A DNA stretch of 64,000 nt from Geomonas agri (GTDB lineage: Bacteria; Desulfobacterota; Desulfuromonadia; Geobacterales; Geobacteraceae). Below the pieces are notes generated by a model. That model saw only the letters and a program-made list of their open reading frames with translations, was not told the origin of the DNA and ran no database searches. The stretch spans positions 186,001 through 250,000 of the forward strand of contig NZ_JAINZO010000001.1 of the NCBI RefSeq assembly GCF_020179605.1, read 5' to 3'. How positions within the stretch are numbered: position 1 is the stretch's first letter; every line of letters starts with the position of its first letter. The position numbers were made by a program, and so were the translations under genes. Shown here in pieces: positions 33,026 to 42,400 of the stretch.

Positions 33026-34134
33026 CCCTGCGCATCCAGAACGCCTGCGGCCACGGCGGCACGCGGCTTCGGCACATCCTGGTCTGCGCCGAGCACGAAC
33101 TGCGCCCTCCGGTGCCATTGTGGCTGCGCCTGGTGGTGGTGACTGCGCTGGGGCTGGTGGCATTGTGTGTGAGCCGCTTCCAGATGCCGGGGGCGCCGGT
33201 CTCCAAGCGCACCATCATGGACGTGAGCCGGCTGGAGCTGCAGGCTCCCCCGGCGCACCCGAAGCAGGTGCCCCCCATGGAGAAGCCGGTGGTGGCGCAG
33301 CAAAAGCCGCGCACCGTGTATGCGCTGGACGTGAAGCCGCCGCAGTACCGCCCGCCGGTATCGGTGGACCGGGAGCATCCAGGGGAGCCCGGGCGGACGA
33401 AGAGCGCGCCGCTTCGGCACGAACTGGACTACTCCGCGGAGCAGCCCCGCCCCGCCATCGCCCGTTCCTACGGCTACCAGAGCGGATCGGAGGTGTACAT
33501 GTACCCGACGGTATCCCGGGAGCGCAAGGGGACGGAACCGTTCGACCTCGCCGCGGGCGATGCCGCCGCGCGGGTCCCGGCCACGAGGTTCAGGAAGGAA
33601 GCGAGTGCCGAGGTGGGGGCGCGGCCGACACCCAAGAGCACCTACATCTACCGGGTGCGGGGTGGGCCAGTGAGTGCCGTTGCCGTCGACGACCCGGTCG
33701 CCCGGCCGCAGCGCCCGATTCGCGCCGTCGAGGTGGGGGGGAGCGCAGCGGCACCTCGAGTGGCGGCGGTCAGGAGTGCACCGGAAGTGACCATCGAGGA
33801 GCCCAAGGGGGCGCAGCCCCTGACGGCACGGCAACGCAGCAAGAGCCCCGCCGGAAGCGGAGCGGGCGGGTCTGAAGTGGCACTGGCGCGCGGAGTCTCG
33901 CTGATGAGCCTCAAGATCTGCGACAGCGCGCTGCAGCAGGAGGAAGCGATCAAGGCGGTTTTGAGCGTGGTAGGAGCGCGCGCAAGCTGCACCAGTGACA
34001 AAGGTGAGTTCCAGTTCAAGGGGACCAAACGCGTATCGTCCTTCAACCTCATGATCTACCCGTCCAGGGGACGAGAGCCATCCCAGCGATGCGAGGAGTT
34101 GGATTATGCCTACGACTGCCTTAAGAAGAACTGA
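33022..34134 (+). CDS. TonB-like single-pass envelope protein
   Basis: The 370-aa protein has one membrane helix near the N-terminus (about residues 34-52, LWLRLVVVTALGLVALCVS). A long Pro/Arg-rich periplasmic region follows, and then a small C-terminal domain with three Cys (KICDSAL, RASCTSD, SQRCEEL). The plan is that of TonB or TolA: inner-membrane anchor, extended linker, compact tip. The canonical TonB C-terminal motif is absent, so the target is unlikely to be a standard TonB-dependent receptor. The start is the ATG overlapping the exbD-like stop (ATGA). An open frame extends further upstream but lacks a ribosome site. The 3' end overlaps the next gene by 29 bp. Confidence 0.75.
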   Translation: MTLRIQNACGHGGTRLRHILVCAEHELRPPVPLWLRLVVVTALGLVALCVSRFQMPGAPVSKRTIMDVSRLELQAPPAHPKQVPPMEKPVVAQQKPRTVYALDVKPPQYRPPVSVDREHPGEPGRTKSAPLRHELDYSAEQPRPAIARSYGYQSGSEVYMYPTVSRERKGTEPFDLAAGDAAARVPATRFRKEASAEVGARPTPKSTYIYRVRGGPVSAVAVDDPVARPQRPIRAVEVGGSAAAPRVAAVRSAPEVTIEEPKGAQPLTARQRSKSPAGSGAGGSEVALARGVSLMSLKICDSALQQEEAIKAVLSVVGARASCTSDKGEFQFKGTKRVSSFNLMIYPSRGREPSQRCEELDYAYDCLKKN

Positions 34135-36079
34135 CGCCAGACGGATCATCGCATTCATCTTCTGCTGCCTGCTGTGCCTGCTGATGGCGGCCGCCCCCTC
34201 CTGGGGCGCCCAAAAGAAGAAGCACGCCGCACCGGCCAAGAAGCAGTATAAAACGGCCGCCGTAGCCGCCCCGGCCGCCGCTCCCCAGGTCAAGGAGTGG
34301 GGGCCCTACCTCGACGTCGCCTACGAGCTCACCTACTGGGACAAGAACGAGATCAAGGAGTGGCGTGAAAAGCGCGACCAGGAGATCGGCGAAACGCTTG
34401 CCTCCTACATCGCCACTTGGAACGGCAAGCTGATGGCGGTGCAGAAAGGGGAACAGCCGCAGTTGTTCCGCGACCGGGACTACCTGCGCCTCGCCATTGC
34501 CCAGACCATCGATTACCTGCAAACCGACGCCCCGGAGAGCCTGGCAGCCGCGGCCAAGACCATGGAGAGTCTGAAGGGTAAGGCATCCATGCCCGAGGTT
34601 GCCTACTGGTCCGGCATGGTGAAGGCGCTGCAGGCACTGGAGCGTGATGACGCCGACGACTTCGTCACCCAGGTCTACGGCATCTGGAACGGATCGATCC
34701 TCTACATAGAGAAGAACGAAATTGCCACCGGCGCGACCAGCGGCAGCGTCCCTACCAACACCCCCTTCTACTACCGCAACCTGATCAGCCTGGTAGTGAA
34801 CCGGGCCATCATCGCACGGAAGCTGGACGGTCTTAACGCGCTGGGGCCCCTGTTCGTGATGATGAACGAGCGCAACCTCGGCGAGAAGGACAGCGAAGGG
34901 AAGTACACCAAGACCCTGGTGCAGCGTATCGTGGACGGGCTGAACGCGCCCGACTCGGACCGCTTCCGGCTGAACTTCACCGTCGCCGCCATCGAGTCCA
35001 AACGCCTGCAGCAGGTGGCAAGCGCCAAGCTCGATGCCGAGGGGATGACCGAGGCGGTTCAAAAGACCTACGAGCGGGCCAGGACCTACAACGACCTCTG
35101 CTTCAAGTGGGCGGCGGGCCCGAGGTCGAGCGGCGTGGTCATGGCGGCGGTGGACTACCTGGACATGACCAGTTTCGCCATCCCGCGCCTGGCCGACAAC
35201 GAGAACGCGGCCGCCTACAAGTTCTTCGCGACGCTGCCGGACCAGGAGGGGAGGAGTGCCCTCCTGAAGTCGATGGCGATCTTCAACGACATCGCGCCGT
35301 ATTCGGCGGGGGGGTGGGAGCGCGCCGGCTACCAAAGCCGCGAGCTGTATCTCAAGTCGGCGCACCGGCTCTGGCGGGCCATCATGGAGCTTGCCCTGTG
35401 GACCGGCGACTTCTACCTGGTCAAGCTGAACACCACCCAGGACTCGCAGAATATCCAGAGTTACGCGACCTCGATGCAGATGGCGCTCAATTCCTACCTG
35501 AACTTCCTCACCGCGCAGCAGGGTAGGGGATACAACGACGTGATCCCGGATTCCGCCTACTTCGGTGCCTTCGAGGCGAGCGACAAGGTTTCCTACGCCT
35601 ACCGCAAGGTGAGTGAGTTCAGCACCGACAACGGCGCCTACAACCTGTGGTTCACGCACCGGCTCCTTTCCGCCGAACTGTTCCCGCTTTCGTTGCGTGA
35701 GGTGCGCCAGACCTCCGCCACACTCAAGAAGGACGGGCGCTACAACCTGTACCTCGACTACTACCTGCCGCTGGCCAGTCGCATCAAGCAGTCACCGGCG
35801 ATCAAGAAGTGGGTGAGCGCGCAGCGCCCCGAGACGGCGACGGCGAGTCTTGCTTACATCACCGCTATCGACAAGCTTTTTGCCGGCACCGCGGCCGCCG
35901 ACGCGCCCTCGGACACCCAGCTGATCGCATCGTTCCAGAGCATGCGCGAAGAGATGCAGAGGAATCCGGACCACCCGACCCACAACCTGTTGAAGCTCTT
36001 CTACCTGGAGGAGATCCAGAAGAACTCCAACTTCACCAAGCTGGTCAAGGAGCCCAACCGTCTGGACCGGCCATTCTAA
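34106..36079 (+). CDS. Large exported helical protein of unknown function
   Basis: The 657-aa protein has a signal peptide with a long hydrophobic core (IIAFIFCCLLCLLMAAAPSW), then a Lys/Ala-rich linker (about residues 36-60) and a mostly alpha-helical body of about 590 residues. No catalytic motif or known domain was recognised. It begins inside the end of the TonB-like gene (29-bp overlap), so translation is coupled. It ends the operon and is followed by a hairpin repeat and a terminator, and then the adhesin gene. It may be the periplasmic or outer-membrane partner of the ExbBD-TonB-like unit. That is inference from position and export signal. Confidence 0.75.
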   Translation: MPTTALRRTDARRIIAFIFCCLLCLLMAAAPSWGAQKKKHAAPAKKQYKTAAVAAPAAAPQVKEWGPYLDVAYELTYWDKNEIKEWREKRDQEIGETLASYIATWNGKLMAVQKGEQPQLFRDRDYLRLAIAQTIDYLQTDAPESLAAAAKTMESLKGKASMPEVAYWSGMVKALQALERDDADDFVTQVYGIWNGSILYIEKNEIATGATSGSVPTNTPFYYRNLISLVVNRAIIARKLDGLNALGPLFVMMNERNLGEKDSEGKYTKTLVQRIVDGLNAPDSDRFRLNFTVAAIESKRLQQVASAKLDAEGMTEAVQKTYERARTYNDLCFKWAAGPRSSGVVMAAVDYLDMTSFAIPRLADNENAAAYKFFATLPDQEGRSALLKSMAIFNDIAPYSAGGWERAGYQSRELYLKSAHRLWRAIMELALWTGDFYLVKLNTTQDSQNIQSYATSMQMALNSYLNFLTAQQGRGYNDVIPDSAYFGAFEASDKVSYAYRKVSEFSTDNGAYNLWFTHRLLSAELFPLSLREVRQTSATLKKDGRYNLYLDYYLPLASRIKQSPAIKKWVSAQRPETATASLAYITAIDKLFAGTAAADAPSDTQLIASFQSMREEMQRNPDHPTHNLLKLFYLEEIQKNSNFTKLVKEPNRLDRPF

Positions 36080-36148
36080 TGCAGTCTTAAAAGTGCCGTA
36101 CGTGCCCAGCGTCCCTCGCTGCCCACCAAGCGACGTCCGCGAACAAGC

Positions 36149-36209
36149 GTCCCCCCCTTTTGCGAAGGGGGGACAGGGGGGATTTAGCTCTGGATTTGCC
36201 TCCCCCCTA
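36149..36209. repeat. Dispersed C-rich hairpin repeat, type E
   Basis: GTCCCCCC (36149-36156) pairs with GGGGGGAC (36167-36174), with an inner CTT/AAG pair around TTGCG, and is followed by AGGGGGGATTTAG and a distant TCCCCCCTAA. It resembles the widespread CCCCCCTTTTGCGAAGGGGGG-type intergenic repeats. It lies between the exb-like operon and its terminator. Confidence 0.6.
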
Positions 36210-36216
36210 AAATGAT

Positions 36217-36250
36217 AAAAAGCCCTCCATGTCACGGAGGGCTTTTTTTT
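36217..36250 (+). terminator. Terminator of the ompA-exbBD-like operon
   Basis: AAAAAGCCCTCC (36217-36228) and GGAGGGCTTTTT (36236-36247) form a 12-bp stem with a 7-nt loop, and more T residues follow. It separates this operon from the adhesin gene. Confidence 0.9.
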
Positions 36251-36259
36251 ATCCCATGC

Positions 36260-36287
36260 TTGGCATTCGCCTAGACACAGGTAATAT
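36260..36287 (+). promoter_or_regulatory. Candidate promoter of the giant adhesin gene
   Basis: TTGGCA (36260-36265), a 16-nt spacer and TAATAT (36282-36287) form a plausible sigma-70 promoter. It would give an untranslated leader of about 180 nt. The leader contains small dyads: AGATT...AATCT, CACT...AGTG and GTACCAAGGTAC (36366-36377). Confidence 0.5.
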
Positions 36288-36473
36288 ATCCACTCTCATT
36301 GTGCTTTCAGGCGTCATGTTAAAACAAAGTGAGATTTATGTAATCTTGATCACTATGTCAGTGTAGTACCAAGGTACAATAGACATGCTTTACCCTCAGA
36401 GATATCTTTACCATAACCAAATTTAGCAGCTCCCTCTCACGCCTCACTATCATAGATACAATGGAGAATGGTC

Positions 36474-39400
36474 ATGGCACAGAACAATCAGGCAGCAGGG
36501 CACCAGGTGGTCGGTAAGGTTGTCATTCTGTACGGCACGGTGAAAGCTATATCCCCCGATGGCGCGGTTCGTCTGCTCATGCCGAACAGCCCGATCTTTG
36601 CCGATGACCGCATCGTCACCGAGAGCGACGGCAGCGCGTCCATCGTGTTCGACGGCGCGCAGGGGAACCAGCTTGACCTGGGCCGGATGATGAACGTCAC
36701 CATCGACCACGACGTTTACGGCACCGTCATGTCGGGTGATACCACGGATACCACCGCCGAGGTGGCCCAGATCCAGCAGGCATTGCTTACCGGCGATCAG
36801 CCCATCGAACTGGAAGCCCCGGCAGCCGGCGGCCCCGCCGATGCCGGCGGTACCCACCCGGTCTTCATCGTTACCCCCACCGGCGAGGAGGTTCTCCCCA
36901 CCGGCGGCGTCACCACCACCGGTGTCACCTTCGGGACGACTGGGACCCTCGATTCAGTCATTACCACGGTTCCAACGCCGCCGCTCACGGCAACCATAAC
37001 CGTCAATCCCATTACCAGTGACAACATCGTCAACAACGTCGAAGCTACCGGCCAGATCCCTGTCTCCGGTACCGTCGGAGGCGATGCCCACCCGGGTGAC
37101 ACGGTCACCATCGTGATCAACGGCAACACCCATACCGGCACCGTTGCCGGCGACAACTCCTACATCATCAACGTACCGGGATCCGAACTGGTCAACAACC
37201 CGAACCAGGTCATCACTGTCAGCGTCACCACCACCGGGCCCAACGGCAATACCGCCACCGCGGTCGTCACGCCTACCTACACGGTGGACACGACCACGGC
37301 TGACATCCACATCACGAGCATCGCCGGTGACAACATCGTCAACAACGTTGAAGCGGGCAATGCCAACGTCCCGGTGACCGGTACCTTTGGCGGCGGTGTT
37401 CATGCCGGTGATGTCATCACTCTCACCGTCGGCGGCCAGACCTACAGCCACACCGTGACCGATGCCGATGTCAGCAGCCACAGCTTCATCGTCAATGTTT
37501 CCGGTGCGGACCTGACCAACAACGCAGGCCACGCCATCACCGCTTCGGTATCGACCACCGATGTGGCTGGCAGCACCGCGAGCGCCAGCGACACCGCGGG
37601 TTACACTGTCGACAATACCACCGCGGAGATCAGCATAACGAGCATCGCCGGTGACAACATCGTCAACAACGCCGAGGCGGGGAGCACGACTGTCCCGGTA
37701 ACCGGCACCATCGGTGGCGGAGTCCATGCCGGCGACGTGATCATCCTGACCATCGGGGAGCATACCTACACCCACACCGTCACGGACGCCGATGCCGGCA
37801 GCCACAGCTTCACCGTGAACGTTCCCGGCAGTGACCTGACCGGCAACGCGGGGCACCAGGTCACTGCCTCGGTGACGACGACCGACGCGGCAGGGAGCAC
37901 GGCGAGCGCCTCGGCCGTTGGTGAATATACCGTCGATTCGACGGTTGAGACTCACGTCGATACCGCTCACTCTGTCGGCAGCGTCGACGAGGGCGCCTTG
38001 GCCGGGGGGAGCCATCCCGGTACCGGCTACATCGCCGAGGGGAGCCTTGTTTCCAGCGGCGGTACCGGTTCTTACACCTACGCCCTGGTGTCCGACTCGG
38101 TCGCGCACGAGGGTACCCTGGTCATCGACCCGGCCACTGGTCATTACACCTACACCTTGAATGGTCCGACGCTCACCAACAGCCCGGATACCTTCACCTA
38201 CCAAGTGACCGACGCCCACGGCAACACGGCGACCAACACGGTTACCATTACCATCGCCGATGACGCTCCGATCGCTAACGCCGACAGCGGCAGCGTGGTC
38301 GAAGGCGCAATCCTGTCCGGCAGCGTGGTCGGCAACGACATACCGGGCGCCGACGGCTCCGTCGTCGTGGTCGGTGTGGCGGCAGGCGTCAGTGCGACGG
38401 CGGTGAGCGGCCAGGTGGACAGCGTCATCACCGGAGCCCACGGCACCTTGACCCTGCATGCGGACGGCAGCTACGACTACCACGCCAACCCGAACAGCGA
38501 GAACACCAGCGATACCTTCACCTACACCATTCAGGATGCCGATGGCAGCAAGTCCACCAGCACCCTGACCGTCAACCTGACCGATAGCGGCCTCCATACC
38601 CAGCTCGATACGCTCACTTCCGTCACCGGTGTCGACGAGGGCGCCCTTCCGGTGGGGAGCCACCCGGGCAGCGGCTACATCGCCGAAGGGAACCTGATCT
38701 CCACCGGCGGCGCCGGCCCCTACAGCTACGCGCTGGTCTCCGACTCGGTAGCCCACGAAGGGACCTTGGTCATCGATCCGGCTACCGGGCATTACACCTA
38801 CACCCTGAGCGGCCCGACCGGCACCAACACCCCGGATAGCTTCACCTACCAGGTGACCGACGCGTACGGAAACACGGCGACCAACACGGTGACCATCACT
38901 GTCGCCGATGACGCGCCGGTGGCCAACGTCGACAGCGGCAGCGTCATGGAAGGGGCGACCGTGGCTGGCAGCGTGGTCACTAACGACGTCCCGGGTGCCG
39001 ACGGTGTGGCCCCCGGCTCCATCGTCGTGGTAGGTGTGGCGGCAGGCGTCAGCGCGACGGCGGTGAGCGGCCAGGTGGACAGCGTCATCACCGGTGCCCA
39101 CGGCACCTTGACCCTGCACGCGGACGGCAGCTACGACTACCACGCCAACCCGAACAGCGCCAACACCAGCGACACCTTCACCTACACCATCCAGGATGCC
39201 GACGGCAGCAAGTCCACCAGCACGCTGACCGTCAACCTGACCGACAGCGGCCTGCATACCCAGCTCGATACGCTCACTTCCGTCACCGGTGTCGACGAGG
39301 GCGCCCTGCCGGTGGGGAGCCATCCGGGCAACGGCTACATCGCGGAAGGGAACCTGGTCTCCACCGGTGGCGCCGGCTCGTACACCTACGCCCTGGTCTC

Positions 39401-42400
39401 CGACTCGGCCGCCCACGAAGGGACGCTGGCCATCGACCCGGCTACCGGGCATTACACTTACACCCTGAGCGGCCCGACCGGCACCAACGCCCCGGACACC
39501 TTCACCTACCAAGTGACCGACTCCAACGGCAACACCTCGACGAACACGGTGACCATCACCATTGCCGATGACGCGCCGGTGGCCAACGTCGACAGCGGCA
39601 GCGTGGTGGAAGGCGCGTCCGTGTCCGGTAGCGTGGTCGCTAACGACGTACCGGGTGCCGACGGTGTGGCCCCCGGCTCCATCGTGGTGGTCGGCGTGGC
39701 GGCAGGCACCAGCGCCACGGCGGTCAGCGGCCAGGTGGACAGCGTCATCACTGGCGCCCACGGCACCCTGACCCTGCACGCGGACGGCAGCTACGACTAC
39801 CACGCCAACGCGAACAGCGCCAACACCAGCGACACCTTCACCTACACCATCCAGGACGCCGACGGCAGCAAGTCCACCAGCACGCTGACCGTCAACCTGA
39901 CCGACAGCGGCCTGCACACCCACGTCGACACGCTCACTTCAGTCACCAGCGTCGACGAGGGCGCCCTGCCGGTGGGCAGCCACCCGGGCAGCGGCTACAT
40001 CGCGGAAGGGAATCTGGTCTCCACCGGCGGCGCTGGGTCTTACACCTATGCCCTGGTCTCCGACTCGGCCACCCACGAGGGGACGCTGGTGATTGATCCG
40101 GCCGGGCACTACACCTACACCCTGAACGGCCCGACGCTCACCAACAGCCCGGACACCTTCACCTACCAGGTGACCGATGGGGAGGGGAATACCTCGACCA
40201 ACACGGTGACCATCACCATCACCGATGACGCGCCGGTGGCACAGATCGACAGCGGCAGCGTGGTTGAAGGCGCGACCCTTTCCGGCAGCGTCGTCACCAA
40301 CGACATCCCGGGAGCGGACGGCTCGATCGTCGTGGTAGGCGCTGCGGCCGGTGTCAGTGCAACGGCGGTCGCCGGGCAGGTGAATAGCGTCATTACCGGC
40401 GCCCATGGCACCCTGACCCTGCACGCTGACGGCAGCTACGACTACCACGCCAACCCGAACAGCGACAACACCAGCGACACCTTCACCTACACCATCCAGG
40501 ATGCTGACGGCAGCAAGTCCACCAGCACGCTGACCATCAACCTGACCGACAGCGGGCTGCACACCCAGGTCGATACCGTTCATTCCGACACCAGCGTCGA
40601 CGAGGGCGCCCTCTCCGTTGGCAGCCACCCTGGCAGCGGCTACATCGCCGAAGGGAACCTGATCTCCAGCGGCGGCGCCGGCTCCTACAGCTACGCCCTG
40701 GTTTCCGACTCCGCGACTCACGAAGGGACCCTGGTCATCGACGCCAACGGGCATTACACCTACACCCTGAACGGCCCGACGCTCACCAACAGCCCGGACA
40801 CCTTCACCTACCAGGTCACCGACGCCCATGGCAACACCGCCACCAACACGGTGACCATCACCATCGCCGATGACGCGCCGGTGGCGCATACCGACAGCGG
40901 CAGCGTCATGGAAGGCGCGACCCTCTCCGGCAACGTGGTCGCTAACGACGTACCGGGCGCCGACGGCGTGGCCCCCGGCTCCATCGTGGTGGTCGGTGTG
41001 GCGGCAGGCGTCAGCGCGACGGCGGTGAGCGGGCAGGTTGACAGCGTCATTACCGGCGCCCACGGCACCCTGACCCTGCACGCGGACGGCAGCTACGACT
41101 ACCACGCCAACCCGAACAGCGACAACACCAGCGACACCTTCACCTACACCATCCAGGATGCCGACGGCAGCAAGTCCACCAGCACCCTGACCGTCAACCT
41201 GACCGACAGCGGGCTGCACACCCAGGTGGACACCGTTCATTCCGACACCAGCGTCGACGAGGGCGCCCTGCCGGTGGGCAGCCATCCGGGTACCGGCTAC
41301 ATCGCCGAAGGGACCCTGGTCTCGACCGGCGGCGCCGGCTCCTACAGCTACGCACTGGTCTCCGACTCGGCGACTCACGAAGGGACCCTGGTCATCGACG
41401 CCAACGGGCATTACACCTACACCCTGAACGGCCCGACGCTCACCAACAGCCCGGACACCTTCACCTACCAGGTCACCGATGCCTACGGCAACACGGCAAC
41501 CAACACGGTGACCATCGCTATCGCCGATGACGCGCCGGTTGCCAACACCGACACCGGCAGCGTGGTGGAAGGCGCGACCCTCTCCGGCAGCGTGGTCACT
41601 AACGACATCCCGGGCGCCGACGGCTCCATCGTCGTGGTGGGAGCTGCCGCCGGTACCAGCGCGACGGCGGTAAGCGGGCAGGTCGATTCCGTGATCACCG
41701 GTGCTCACGGCACCCTGACGCTGCACGCCAACGGAAGCTACGAGTACCACGCCAACCCAAACAGCGAGAACACCAGCGACACCTTCACCTATACCATCCA
41801 GGATGCCGACGGCAGCAAGTCCACCAGCACCCTGACCGTCAACCTGACCGACAGCGGGCTGCACACCCAGGTCGACACCCTCACCTCCGTCACCAGCGTC
41901 GACGAGGGCGCCCTGCCGGTGGGTAGCCATCCGGGCAGCGGCTACATAGCAGAAGGGAACCTGGTCTCGACTGGCGGCGCCGGGTCTTACTCCTACGCCC
42001 TGGTCTCCGACTCGGCCACCCACGAGGGGACCCTGGTCATCGATGCGGACGGGCATTACACCTACACCCTGAACGGCCCGACGCTCACCAACAGCCCGGA
42101 CACCTTCACCTACCAGGTCACCGACGCCAACGGCAACATCGCCACCAACACGGTCACCATCACCATCGCCGATGATGCCCCGGTGGCCAACGTTGACAGC
42201 GGCAGCGTGGTGGAAGGCGCGGCCCTCTCCGGCAGCGTGGTCACTAACGACATCCCGGGCGCCGACGGTTCCATCGTCGTGGTCGGCGCAGCCGCAGGCG
42301 CCAGCGCGACCGCAGTGAGCGGCCAGGTGGACAGCGTCATTACCGGCGCCCACGGCACCCTGACCTTGCACGCCAACGGCAGCTATGAATATCACGCCAA

